Shown in pieces: positions 37,483 to 49,559 of a DNA stretch of 64,000 bases (position 1 is the stretch's first letter; every line of letters starts with the position of its first letter). The stretch spans positions 788,501 through 852,500 of the forward strand of contig JAIGNY010001222.1 of NCBI GenBank assembly GCA_020152595.1, in the 5' to 3' direction. This DNA is from Chiridota heheva. Its lineage: Eukaryota; Echinodermata; Holothuroidea; Apodida; Chiridotidae. The notes below the pieces were generated by a model. The model was not told where the DNA came from. It searched no databases and was given only the letters and a program-made list of their open reading frames with translations. Made by a program: the position numbers and the translations under genes.

Positions 37483-38309
37483 GTTAAACCGATAAAATGT
37501 TTCTTAATCGAAAACTCCTGTTAGTTTAAATATGACATGGCCCTGCGTGTAAATTGTGTGAGTTAGCATGTATGCTCCAAATGTCCCGAAATCAGGCCCT
37601 ACTGCCAATAAAATTCTTTTTAGACCGTTTGTGGGCGGTTACATCAAACCAATTAAACGGTTTAGAAATCGCAAGAATGTTCCTTTACACTTTTTAAGCT
37701 TTAATTTCTTCCATGGAATTTGTATTTGTGATTACAGCCGTGTTTCTAGTAAACTAAAAGTATATCTACCATGTATTGTTCAAGGCACTCTTCCGGCGAT
37801 ATTACCTTTTCACTCATCTAATGAAGAGTATGGCTTGCATGTAAGTGTTTATTTATTTTATGTTCATCTTCATTGTTCTTTTTTGTAAATATGAAATTAA
37901 TATGGGATCAACTGATTGAAATGCTCCTTTCCTAGCAGTATTATAATAAAACCTTGCAAATAAGCCTTCCACAATGAATTCAGTAAAGAAGTTATAAACG
38001 CGATATCTTTGAGACAAACAATTGTTTTCATACAGAGACTGGACGAAAATTAACTCCTTTCTTATGATATCAATGGATGTTGTGAGCGTGAAGAGCGGTA
38101 ATTATTATTTTCGAATGTATGAAAACAGCTATATTTATGATATATTTTTAAATGCATTACCACGCAGGTTATAGATGTATCCTGCTCGAGTCGTATTACA
38201 TCAATATGATTTTCGCACAATGTTTTTTGTTTTTGTTTTTTGTTGGCGTGGCCATTCATTTGACATAATTCTGCCTTTTTGTATAAACCAAATAACTTTG
38301 GAAAATCAA

Positions 38310-38600
38310 CTTGCACACATTTAATTATCACCTTATTGCAATTTATCTATTCATTTGACATAGTGTAATATTCATAACACTGTTGCTTAATGCTCCTTTG
38401 CTTCCTCCTTTTCTTATTCTTCTGTTTATGTTGGAGTATTAAAATTAATCTTATGAATATAAACTTTCCGAGATCATGAGTGTGGCACTATTCCTGCTTT
38501 AAGTACTTTAAATTCGAAGCAAGGGTCATTTTGACAGTCACTAACGACCTGTTATAATCAAGTTGGTTGAACATGATAAGCAAAGCTGTTGCATGGCCAT
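38310..38600. other. non-coding stretch
   Basis: AT-rich with nothing recognised. Confidence 0.4.
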
Positions 38601-40460
38601 TGGTAAGCCATTCTGTTTGGAAGTCTTCAACTGGATTGAGATATCAATACAAAAGGATATGGTCGGAGCATAAATCAACATAATTGCCCAGCAGCCCAGT
38701 GGCAGCGCCGTTCATCACCACGTCAAGGTCTCTGAAAGTTTTGAGGCAACACCAGCTTTTCAATGAACACTTAGGCGGACACCTGGGTCCACCCTGCTAC
38801 TCACTCATTACTTGTGCACAGTCTGACAGTGCCGACTTTGGGGTCTCAGTCCGTCCTTGCTCATATAATCGCAGTAGTCCACTTGTCACCGCTACAACAA
38901 CAATGGAAGTACAGTTTGCGGGACGAATGTGACCATCACCTACGTTGACATGTGACTCTGAGGGGCCCGTGATATCGCTTATACCGACGATACTGACGAG
39001 CCGAACATGGGCCAAGGGTACGCTGGCTGATACGGCGATGGATAGCGAACGACAACACAATCATACTTTCAATCGAACAGACGGTGAACAACCAGAATAG
39101 GTTCCGTAATGTGCAAACATGAAATTTAAAAGGTTGAAGAAGGTGGCGGATCTTTGCTTTGCCTGGTGACAAAACAGTGAGCCGTGTTAATGAGTGGCTG
39201 GTCTTGGTTTGTAATTGGAAAGGTGCGAGTTGGTAGGGGACTATGTCCTTGGACTTTGACTCTTTTAATTGGCATTTGGCTGTCTGTGGTCCCCCAACTC
39301 AGCTGGAATAAGGAAACTGCAGTGTTAATGGGGTTCAGTGGCAAAGTTGTCATTCCACATGCGATGACATTCGTTTCTGAACGCGAATTTGTCTTGATTG
39401 CTTGTTGTGACGATGCATGGTGTGTTTTTTAATCATGGAGGCTTCTTTTTCAGGTTGGTATGGAAAGGAACTTCATCTTTGTCTTTTTCAACTAGGTTGT
39501 GAATTAGATAGAAGGTTAGGTGTTTGATCAAGTTAGGCTATCATGCGTCCCATATCCTTTGTGTTGACTGCAGTGTAGCCCATTTGGGACAGAACCAAAA
39601 GACTTTGGGTGCCCCACCTCCTCAACAAAAAAAAGTGAGGGTAAGGTGTTCAATTATGTTTAGCCTTTCAAGAAATTTTATTCTAAAATGTCTAAAATAT
39701 AATGCATGTTTTGGTATCAACAGATCAAGGCAGATTTGCAACCTGGTTGAAGTAGTTTCATTGCGCTTTTAAACCCAGGATTGCATAAAATCGCATAGCT
39801 TTCGGAGGCCTCGTCTCCTGGATCACACAAAGGGCGCTTGGGTTTCTGGTCCTCGCACTCTACAGGCTTTTCTTCACGCGCTCGCCGCTAAAGCGTTTAT
39901 CTTCAGCGAAAACACATTGACCATTTAGGCTTCCCCCAATATTTGTTTTGTTTTGCCACCGCTGGTGTCGGCTGACTCAGTATTTGAATAATAAAACCGT
40001 TCAGTGTTGACTGCATTATTGATTTCATGGCTTCGGTGGTTTAAATTGGCTTGGTAGACACTAGTTTGTTTCTCTTTACTTTTGATCAGACGGGTCGACA
40101 TTGGTCGAAATTGGAGCCTCGATATGCATGTCTTGCGTTTTGACTAAAGCTTGAATTGAGGTTGAATTTGAGTTTGAGAGGGCCAGAGAGGTCGTTTCAT
40201 ATTTTGTGAGGCAGTATCGATGGGAGTATCGATGAGGTGATTCTAGGGGACTTGAAGTGGTGAGAGGGTATTTCAAAGCAGAACGGTTTGATTTGCAGTG
40301 AACGCAGATAGCCTTGTGTATAGGTTGGACGCATGATTTGATCATGATGTGGTTCCCTCCTCAGCGTAAACAGACAATTGTCGTGGGATACTGATGGGTG
40401 TTGTGATATGCTTGTTTCTTCGTCACATGTGACCGTACCAGAGACCGCGAGAACAGCGTA
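38601..40460. other. GC-richer relic sequence, possibly part of a retroelement
   Basis: Base composition rises clearly above the flanks. Overlapping open frames occur on both strands (38,684-38,932 +, 38,797-39,060 -, 39,126-39,353 -, 39,184-39,432 +) but none carries a motif I recognise. Directly upstream of the DIRS-like RT, it may be the gag and left-terminal part of the same element; this is inference from position only. Confidence 0.35.
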
Positions 40461-41415
40461 GTGCCCCTGCACTCGCCTCACGTCCTCCCGGCATATGTAA
40501 CTTCCTCAAACAAGCAAAAGTGGTCTGGTAAGGTCGCTGTGCTTGAGTTTAAAAAGCAAACCGTTCACTCCCGTGGTGTGGGCAGTTCCCACAGCTTAGG
40601 AAAAAGGAAAAGCAGGTTTGAAACCTCCTACAGAGAGTACCTGCTGGGCGCCTGGTTTTCAGGGGTGTGGGAAGAAATCACGTAATCTCGTCGGACAATC
40701 CGAGAGGGTTATTGTCTGAAGTTCACCTCCTGGTGTGACGTCCTCTGTCCGACTGCCACACCATAAGATCAGGCACACTACAAGGACTCCTTCGAGAAGA
40801 AATTTCGCCAAAAGGGCAGCTGAACGGTCGCGCCGTGTTTTTCGCCTCCACATGTTTATTGCCTCCCCAAAACGGCAAATGGAGACAAATCTTGAACCTG
40901 CGGCCTCATACCGAGCAAGTTCATCGAGCCACCGAAGTGCAAAACGCAATTCTGCCCCAGCTACGCCACGTCCATATAACTTTTACAAGCCTACCTTCAA
41001 ATCCAAATCCATTGGGATCACCGGCCTTTCTGGCATTCATCTGCGAGGACCAAAATGTTGTTTGCTGCGTACCTAAGGAAAATCGGCGGCAGGATCTTTA
41101 TGCACCTAGCATGCCTAGACGACCAGCCGATAATGGCGGACGACCAGGGGACGACAGCCGCCCATACCACACTGGTCACAGTCCTCGATCTCACCCACCG
41201 CTTAGGCTGGGTAGTCACCCAGCAGAAGTCATACCTAGTACCTACTTAGAACCCCCCACTTACCTGGAAGAGGTTTTACACATTTGCTGGGATCGTATTT
41301 ACCCAGCCAGCAAACGGAAATTAGCCGCATCTGGGACAAAGCAGAACTGACCTTGGTCAACCCAGTGTCACATGTGAAAGCGTGGCTGGTGTTCCTTGGG
41401 TACCTAATAAGCTAG
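40461..41415 (+). pseudogene. DIRS/Ngaro-like reverse transcriptase, decayed
   Basis: Across three frames one reads, in RT order, IREGYCLKFTS, then DQAHYKDSFEKKF, then NGKWRQILNLRP (compare GGWRP.LDLRPLN), and LLQAYLQIQIHWDHRPFLAF pieces (DAYFHIPIHPDHRRFLRF). Next come a corrupted YLDDW box (HLACLDDQPIMADD), HRLGWVVTQQKSYLVPT, and finally IWDKAELTLVNPVSHVKAW. The I..GY..F start and the GW..N..KS.L.PT tail are typical of tyrosine-recombinase retrotransposons of the DIRS group. At least five stops or frameshifts; no recombinase was seen. Confidence 0.75.
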
Positions 41416-41479
41416 CTTCATGAACGTGGTCCCGTGGTAAAGGTTTCGCATGAGGGATCTACAGCTTCACCTGTTGTCT

Positions 41480-42080
41480 TACTTTGTCCCAGCATCATGA
41501 TCATCTTGTCCTGTGTATATCTTGCTCTTTCCCGTGTTTTACATCTACACTTATCCTTTAAGGTGATATGAAAAACACCGACAAGATGAAGGTAACTGTG
41601 ATCATCGCTGATTGGAAACAGGCCTACAGGCCTATAACAATTCAACTATATGTTATTTCTTCTTAAGTAAATAGACACAGTTCTGCACAAATAACTGGCT
41701 CAATTTCATAAAACAGTGAGTATTTATATGTTTTGATAAAGTAATCACTAAAATGGCTGCCATCATGGCGGATATTTGGCAGTCATCTTGTATTTACAAA
41801 AGGAACTCCACCTGAATTTAAATTTGTCTTTGAAATAGAAAATATACATCAACAACTGACAAAAAGGCAAAATGTTTTAAATACTAACGTCCCATGTAAA
41901 TGTTATGAAAGTAAAACCATTTTCATTTCCGTGGAGAGCATTTTGACAGCCATCTCGAAAATAATTAAATTACTATAAGAAAGCTGCTCGATATCGATGC
42001 TCAGAAAGCCTTTTCGTAAATTGTATAATCTTTGTGTCTCCAAGTTTGCTAAATTTGTGCCCTGGTTCATGATGGACTAA
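41480..42080 (+). repeat. 600-bp duplication, unit 1
   Basis: Shares ATATCTTGCTCTTTCCC, ACACTTATCCTTT, AACACCGACAAGAT.AAGGT, AATGGCTGCCATCATGGCG and GATATCGATG...CAGAAAG with unit 2 in the same order. GCC-ATTTTGGCGG-like inverted words (GGCGGCCATC/GATGGCTGTC) are a common feature of dispersed repeats in marine animals. Confidence 0.75.
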
Positions 42081-42680
42081 TGTATATATCTTGCTCTTTC
42101 CCATGCTTTACAACTAAACTTATCCTTTGGCAGCTTGGCCTGATATCGAAAACACCAACAAGATCAAGGTGACTTTGATTATCGCTCACAGGAAACTTGC
42201 CTTGTAGCAAGTCATCATGTTATTTAAAATAGTCCAATATTCAATTTGGTACATTGCAATGTTTTTAAGTTGATAAATGTAGTTTAAAAGTAAATGGCTC
42301 ATTTGAACAAAAATCAATTATGCTATACGTTTTTAAGAGAAACTAACAAAATGGTTGCCATTTTGGCGATTATTTTGGCAGCTATCTTAGATTTCCGTGA
42401 TTTTTGCGGTCAAGGGACTCCTTGTGACTTTAGAGTTGTAAAAAAATACATTTGAATGGCAAAATTTTCAGTTAATTTTCCAAAATAGACTATTTTGTTT
42501 TCAGTAGTGACCATTTTGGCGGCCATCCTGGAAATTCTACAAGAAAGCTACACGATATCGATGTCCAGAAAGTTTTTTTGGAAAATTCTGATTGTTTTTA
42601 TCTAGAAAAGTAATGTTTTGTCTGGTAGGCATTTTGGTAACATTTTGCCAAACTTTGGACCCTGACTCATGGACTATAAT
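42081..42680 (+). repeat. 600-bp duplication, unit 2
   Basis: Second diverged copy of the 41,480 unit, ending with the repeated CCTGACTCATGGACTA string that matches CCTGGTTCATGATGGACTA at the end of unit 1. Confidence 0.75.
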
Positions 42681-42685
42681 GATAC

Positions 42686-42772
42686 TTCAGTCTTGTCGTA
42701 GTTATGCTGTACAGTCGTTTATTAATGATAAATGAACTTGTCGTAGTTGTGCCGCACAGTCGTTTACTAAGA
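42686..42772 (+). repeat. 46-bp direct repeat, two copies
   Basis: TCTTGTCGTAGTTATGCTGT..ACAGTCGTTTATTAA is followed by CTTGTCGTAGTTGTGCCGC..ACAGTCGTTTACTAA, separated by TGATAAATGAA. Confidence 0.85.
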
Positions 42773-42779
42773 AGAAAAA

Positions 42780-43850
42780 TACTGGCGTACTGATCTCTAT
42801 TCGGAAAAAGGACATTTTCTGACTTCCACTGGTTCGTTTGTTGTTTTTAGCATATCTCGTCAGTTATATTTGTCAGTTTGTTGTCACTTTAAGATATGTT
42901 TGATCAACGAAAGCAATCAGGTGATTGAATTGTTGTGAGCAAATGTTTCTGGAAAAAAGTAAGCGATTCATAAAATAAAAAAATAATAAATAAAATAAAC
43001 AGTTGTTTTCAACTTTATAATTGATTTTCAGTCAATTGGTCAATGAAATCAATTAAAATCTTTTTTGTTACATACGTACAAAGGCGAAATATATCATTTC
43101 ATCTTCAAAGATATAGTTTACCAGATTAGCTGCTAGCAACAACTTGAGCTTAATTGGAGGAAAATATGATATGTACCATGAAAACTGCAATAGCAAAAAT
43201 GGGCAATTTGTTTTCTGTGTCCAATGCACACATCAAGTAGCAAAGTTTACCTTTAAAGATATTCAATGGATTACAGATAGCTACATTGAACATGTTAATT
43301 TTTGTGTTACTTCATTGAGATTGTTTTACAGAAGTAAAGATACGATGTAGTTTACATGAAATCTTTACGTTCCAAGGTGCTGTTTAAAACTAAGTTAGTA
43401 GCGAAGGCTCTTATACAAAATGCAACTTTTAAGTTTTTTTCTATTAAACTCAGGCACAAAACATTATTGAACGCTCAATATAATATCATTGCATGTAGCA
43501 ATTTATTTTGTATTATGTAAAAGTGATCCATGACGATAAAAAGCATTGTCAAAAGTTGACCTGCGATCGTCACGGAAAGGCCTAGTTTTTCTAACGCGTA
43601 ATCAAAATGTATCTACATTTCTAAATTCTATGATAAGCCAATGCAGTAGTTTCAACGTTATAAGGTATATAGTGTTTTCTGATTGTGTATAGCAGCCATA
43701 TAGTGGCTAGGCCTATAGCGTATATTGCAATCAGATGTTATCTGACTAAGTCTAGTCATACTATTTGTGATGCCATGCTTGACATTGGTGCCTATCGATG
43801 TTGCATGGTTTTTAAATGGACTTAAATATTTTACTGAATACTATTTGAAT
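42780..43850. other. gene-free stretch
   Basis: AT-rich; the frame at 43,144-43,350 shows no motif or splice context. Confidence 0.4.
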
Positions 43851-43852
43851 AT

Positions 43853-44233
<381 letters not shown>

Positions 44234-44249
44234 ATATAAGGCCTAAGTA

Positions 44250-44320
44250 TATAGGTTGCCATAACGCTATGAACACCTGTGTACATGATGATAGGTTGCC
44301 ATAACGCTAGGAAGACCTGT
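44250..44320 (+). repeat. short direct duplication
   Basis: GGTTGCCATAACGCTATGAACACCTGT and GGTTGCCATAACGCTAGGAAGACCTGT (written here by their shared core GTTGCCATAACGCTA) lie about 39 bp apart. Confidence 0.85.
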
Positions 44321-44407
44321 CACCACACCGTACCGTCGTCGTTTGCACTAACTTGCTGTAAGTTTCACGTTAGGCTATGGCTAATCCATTTTTGATAATA
44401 CGCATTT

Positions 44408-44718
44408 CTATTTTATCATCGTAAATATGAAATTACCGGAGAGCATGATATGTGGAAACATACCTGGGATGCAATGGATCGGGTTGAGACCAACATGGGG
44501 TCTTTCGTTTCCGGCTAAATCAAAATGCAAGGAACAAATTCTAGCATTTCGAAAATACCATAGGCCTAGCCCACGACGATTCCAATTATATCCAGCACAT
44601 ATGAGCCGCCGTTTGCATACTGAAGGCTGCTTCCACGGCATGGCAAACGGTAAAACCGAATATTTTTTTCAGGATATTGTCTTTTATTACAACCTCGTAC
44701 TATACAATTTTGAAGCAT
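44408..44718 (-). pseudogene. THAP-type zinc-finger fragment, one frameshift
   Basis: From ATG at 44,718 the frame gives MLQNCIVRGCNKRQYPEKNI, then RFYRLP. This is the C-x4-C start and F/Y-RLP box of a THAP domain. A single frameshift near 44,640 moves to the frame containing KRRLICAGYNWN and NARICSLHF, the closing C-x2-H with hydrophobic F, then ERPHVGLNPIHCIPGMFPH, close to the L.P.AVPS.F end of THAP. THAP fingers bind DNA and occur in P-element and Kolobok-type transposases and in host regulators. No transposase core follows on the minus strand, so origin is open. Confidence 0.75.
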
Positions 44719-44929
44719 CAAAATAATTTTTTTTAACCTTGCAAGACTTTGATATATTAATAGGCCTAAAATTAGTTGCCCCGACACGTCTGCTATTACT
44801 AGACTGCAGTCCCGGCCGGCCGGCTATAAACTCTACGTAGGGCCGGCAAGGGAATATGCGCTGAATTCGATGAGATTAGTCAAGTCATGTTACACGTGTT
44901 GTCCTGCTTTACTCCACTAGCGCAAAAAT

Positions 44930-45150
44930 TCCCCGGATTTTGATTGGCTGGCCGAATATTCCCCCAGATGCTGATTGGCAGATTTCTTTCGTGATGATTC
45001 GTGTATGCGGAAAACAATTATCATACGCACACTCGCGATTGTTGCGGTTTGGTTGCTTGATCGGATTGGCCCGTTTTATTACTCCAACTGTTGATTGGTC
45101 AAGGTATCAATGTTTACCTATTTTCGGCTACGTTCGATATGAAAAGGTCT
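44930..45150 (-). other. possible transposon end, related to the 49.0 kb TIR
   Basis: The minus strand from 45,150 reads AGACCTTTTCATATCGAACG and then contains GACCAATCAA and further CCAATCA words. The left end at 49,027 reads TAGACCTTTTCATATCGGAA with GACCAATCAAA further in. A solo end or short relative of the 12.5 kb element is the simplest reading. Confidence 0.4.
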
Positions 45151-45156
45151 TATTTA

Positions 45157-45288
45157 ACATAACTTTATTGAGAATTAAGACGTTTGAGTGCGCCACTTGA
45201 GCTTATCCATCACGCAGCGGTCTTTTAACCGGTTTGCGCGAGGAGTTTCGAGTATACTTTACGGGTATGGACCTTTTGCGTGTGACTT
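45157..45288 (+). repeat. dispersed repeat, copy 1
   Basis: Shares CATCACGCAGCGGTCTTTTA, ACCGGTTTGCGCGA, AATYAAGACGTTT and TATGGACCTTTT.CGTGTG with 47,503-47,630 in the same orientation, over about 130 bp. Confidence 0.9.
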
Positions 45289-45289
45289 C

Positions 45290-48200
45290 ATCTATGTTGT
45301 GAACTTACCCCTGAAGTAAGTGGAGGAGCCAGAGGGGAATAGTTTCCGAAAGTAAAATCAAACATGCGTGTTTATCTGGAAACTTACTTATTGTTTCGTT
45401 TCTAATCCCTGACTCGTGAGTGGATGGCTACTTACGCAGTGCGCGGTACATTTTCTACCTTACGCGCTGTGAAAGAACATACTGCAACACTTTTATAATA
45501 CCCAATTCTATTTTTAATATCATCTTTTGTGGTGCATGACTTGACATTTTCATTTTTATAAATTGTGATGACGACATTTACGGAATCACTAAGATTCTTC
45601 AAAACCAAATACAAAATTTGAGTGTAGTATATCAGTACATTCGATGACTTTCGGTTGTTGGGTCGTCCAATTAAAAGAAGTTACGTTATCTATGTAGGAA
45701 TTTCCTTTAGTTTGTATATATCTTTATCTATCATCATCAGTACCATAGCAAGGACTGGAAACGTGCGATTGACGGGTGGGATGGTGGAAAGGAGGGAAAG
45801 GAGCGATTTGGACAAAGAAAATATTAAGAGGGGAGGGGGGGGAGGGGGTAATAACCTCGGTCACATACAAAGAAATACATTTTATACTGAATCCCTCCTG
45901 ACTGCCTGATACAAAAGTCATACAATGTTTCGAAGCTTCCACTTAAGCCCCGCCGCAGTAGGTCACATGATATGACCTGAAAATCAGCGGCAGATCACGA
46001 GGAAACAACTTTACTGATTAATAAATTTATGTCTTTATCCAATAAGCTGTTAAAGAATAAGATGTCTACTGCCTAACTTCACACTTAAGTTTTTGGAGCC
46101 TCCTAATAAAAGTATTCTAGTCTGCCTTTTGACCTAAGACTCTGAATTACGCATCAGTCGCATTATTGTTGCCCGTTGTCAGGGTATCAGTGAATTTTTG
46201 AGACTCTAAACGCACTTTACTGAATCTTAAGATATCAAAAATGCTCAAATTTTGGGGTAAAACTATATTTTAAAGAGTTTTTGTTAGTCAGTACGATTAA
46301 TTTGCAGAAAACTGTGCGCCTTCTCGCCTCGTTACACTTGTGTATAAAAATTAGACATAAATATCATCTATGTTGGATAGGTGTTGCTATTTATTTTAGC
46401 TGATGAACTTGGATCTTTCTTACCCCTGACGTCTTTCAACAAAAGACGAAAGAGAAACCTGATTATCCGCATAATTATATAACAAAGAATAATCTAAATC
46501 ATCTCCAAGCCATGTAGATGATGAAGTTGCCGTAACAATTATTAGCGGACGTTCTAGCCCCCCCCCCCCCTTTCCTCTTTCCATCCCTCTTTCACACTTC
46601 TTCTTCGCTAAGTCTCTTGCATTCACCTAGCCTACCTATGGTAAAATGTTTAGAACACTTGATATAGGCCTAGATAATACAAATGAACTTTAACTACAGT
46701 ACTTACTGTTGTTACAGTATGCAGAAAATCACTTTTCCCACTTCAAAAATCTTCTCCATGGATGAAATATCCCAAACAAATTACTGCATGTGGTCCACTG
46801 TGGAAGGAAAGGGAAAATAGAGAGAGAGAGAACAAAAATTAACGTCTGTCTGTTAATCTCATTTTTTCTGTTCTGATCTTTTCTGTTTACTCACGTTCCC
46901 ATGAAATTCCAATGCTACATGTTACGTTTTAAAACTTGCGTGCGCACTTTAAACACGCATTTCTGCTCTGCAAACGTAGATTTGAACTTTTTAAAGTAAT
47001 CAGTGTAAAAATAGTATATAACATCGTCTGCGTCATTGAGCGCTACTACCACTTTTGTAGAGGTATTGCACGCAACGTTGAAAACGCACGATATAAGCAC
47101 TATATGCGGCGCATATCAGACCTAAGATACACACGTACTTCTAACGACATGTATTGTTTCGTCAGCAACTTATGGGCAATGATTGGGCAGTAAAAAAAAT
47201 ATACCACCATTTGGCGGCCAAAAAAAAGAAGCGCAGTTTTGCAGAGCGCAGATTGTTTTGTAACTAGTTCATGACTTGTGATTGGATAATTACCTACAGT
47301 TTGAGTATTTTAAAATCCCCTTTACTAGCTTCCTATCGTGTGTATGCACCGCGGCTTGACGTACAAACGGGCATTAACGAAAAATAAGTGTGATGAATAC
47401 AAAGCGCGCAATTCTTCATTTCCAGATGAGAAAGACACGCTTCGAGGCTATTTTATAAACGCTTGTACGTAAGCTGGACAAACTAACAGAATAAGTATTT
47501 GACATGACTTTATGGAGAATCAAGACGTTTATGTGCGCCTCTTGAGCTCATTCATCACGCAGCGGTCTTTTAACCGGTTTGCGCGAAAGGTTTCGGATTT
47601 ACGATACGCGTATGGACCTTTTACGTGTGTTTTTGGGCGTCCTGATTAGTCTTGGATTGGACACAACACCATCTACAACATATTGCATTTAATTGATCTG
47701 AAGATTAGTTTGACTCATACGTACTCAATTTCCTTGATAACGTAGACAGTGCTAGCACTCGACTGCGAACTCTCTCTCCTTGGTCAGAAGTCCTTAGTGG
47801 CATGTACACATGCCATGACTGGTTGTTTTTAACATAATTTAAAATTAGAACAATTCCTATTAACAGAAAAAAGAGGCAGAAGGTTTATCAACTTAAATGG
47901 TTTTGGTTTCCCTTTTTCCATGCGCAATATTTCTTAACATTAAGTAAACTGATAATGTTCTTGCATCTGCAGATGAACCCCTTTATAAGCTCACACCTAA
48001 GTCTTCCAGATCAACCTAGTGTTTGCGCAAGGTCGAACTTGCGGATGCTACAATTAGGTATGTGGGGTAGAATTATATATATATATATTTGCCTGGGAAT
48101 GCATGGGCGACAGAGGGCGGACGCACCTGATTATCCGCCCCAATAATTTGATTCATAATGATACGCAAAATAGATAAATCACTAATAAATTATAAAATAA

Positions 48201-49026
48201 AAATAGCTTGTGTTGCCAATCCGCCCCAAAACTATGACCTTCCGCGCCGCTGGAATAAGTCAGCAAAGTTCACTGAATCACGACATGAATTGCAAAATCC
48301 CAATAACTCAAGTTACAACATTTAAAGATCTACGGACGGGTGGCAACAACTGAAAGAAAAAATGTTATGAATCATGAACATTGCAAAAGGCATCATCATA
48401 TTGGTTAAAAGTTGACCATTTTACAGTGTTTTGAATTTTGAGATCTTATTATATAATGAAAGGCAAAATGAACTAAAGTCATTTAAGAACCATATAAAGT
48501 AAACAATCAAAAACTTGCTTTATTTACAATTTATTTCTTGTTATTTCCATGTAACGTATATCCCTTGGCTATGCACATGTTGTTGATGTTTATAATTATA
48601 TTTGATATACACAATTCTTTTGCATAAAAAACATACCCGCATTTGAACATTATTCCAACAATGGGATCCATACCATACTCATCACATTAGACTCCTAGAT
48701 GTATGACCGCTAGAACAGTAGAACAATACAGATATGCATTGTGTTGACAATTGGGGCTTATGTCATAATTATATAAACATGGTAGAAATGAAAAGTTTGC
48801 CTCAAAAGAATTCATTCCTGGTCTGAATAGGCTTATAGTTGCAACTATAAAGCCTGCCTTGAACAAGTAGGACATATCCTACAGTAGGACGACTTCCAAG
48901 GATAAATTGTTGTGCAGATGACTCAAATTGTGCACAAATTTAGCATCGAATAATCTTGATATTTTGATCAGCCATAATCCGGAAATAAAAAGATCTATTC
49001 TTGAAATATGATTAATGTGCATACTA
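45290..49026. other. mostly gene-free, mixed composition
   Basis: It contains poly-G/poly-C runs (45,829-45,850; 46,559-46,572), a second copy of the 130-bp repeat at 47,503-47,630, and short frames at 45,655-45,909, 46,420-46,626, 46,936-47,193 and 48,687-48,875, none with a motif. Confidence 0.4.
47503..47630 (+). repeat. dispersed repeat, copy 2
   Basis: Second copy of the 45,157 repeat. Differences include CACTTGAGCTTATC versus CTCTTGAGCTCATT. No TIRs were recognised at its borders. Confidence 0.9.
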
Positions 49027-49531
49027 TAGACCTTTTCATATCGGAATGGGTAATTTCCGGAAATCTCATTTGAATAATGTCACATGGCCGAAATTCACGT
49101 GACCATAATGGACCAATCAAATTCCGGGTAATCCTGATCGTCTGCACAATTTACTAGCGTATGGGGTCAAGCCCAATAAAAGTACAATTTCACACAATAA
49201 TCAACAGTATATAAAGGCCTACACACACAAATAAGCACTTCACTGAGACTTTAATGGTAGCGTAATTTGGTTAGGAAATTCCATACCAAACAGAAAACTT
49301 CGTATAAACTGTATCCTCTCCATTCACACAACTTTTCAGGTATATAAACGTACCTGAGGCCAAGTTTCACCTTGAAATCTTACATGGTTATCGCGTATTC
49401 CTTAATTGAGTCAGTCTGAATGGAAGACAGTACGGATCCTATTGGAATATGACAACAACAAAAAACATCCTCATAAGAAAATAATTATCCAGGCAAAGCA
49501 CTTGAAACTTTGACGCAAATTTACATACTTT

Positions 49532-49552
49532 ACAGTACGGAGTCTGACCTCG
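49532..49552 (+). repeat. left arm of a perfect 21-bp inverted repeat
   Basis: ACAGTACGGAGTCTGACCTC plus G, identical as reverse complement to 61,277-61,297. It lies 505 bp from the left edge, against 255 bp on the right, so one arm has gained or lost sequence. Confidence 0.9.
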
Positions 49553-49559
49553 ATATACG

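Larger units (their letters stand above)
30380..38300. repeat. three-copy tandem array of about 3 kb units
   Basis: Collinear blocks recur near 30.4/33.6/36.9 kb (ACATCAACTAA.., TACAATATGAGTAAATTATA, GAAGCTCTAACAG), at 31.1/34.65/37.43 kb (signal-peptide exon), and at 31.75/35.2/38.0 kb (GCAATATCACGCA..). They also recur at 32.1/35.95 kb (ACCGGGYYTACT...) and 33.25/36.55 kb (TTTGATATYTT.., AGTGTTGAAGTAATGCC). Copies have diverged by substitutions and indels but keep order and orientation. Signal-peptide exon spacings are about 3.55 and 2.78 kb. Confidence 0.8.

Noticed and set aside
38797-39060. 87-codon minus-strand frame in the GC-rich region
   Set aside because: Looks protein-like in composition but overlaps other open frames on both strands in GC-richer DNA, and no motif was found.
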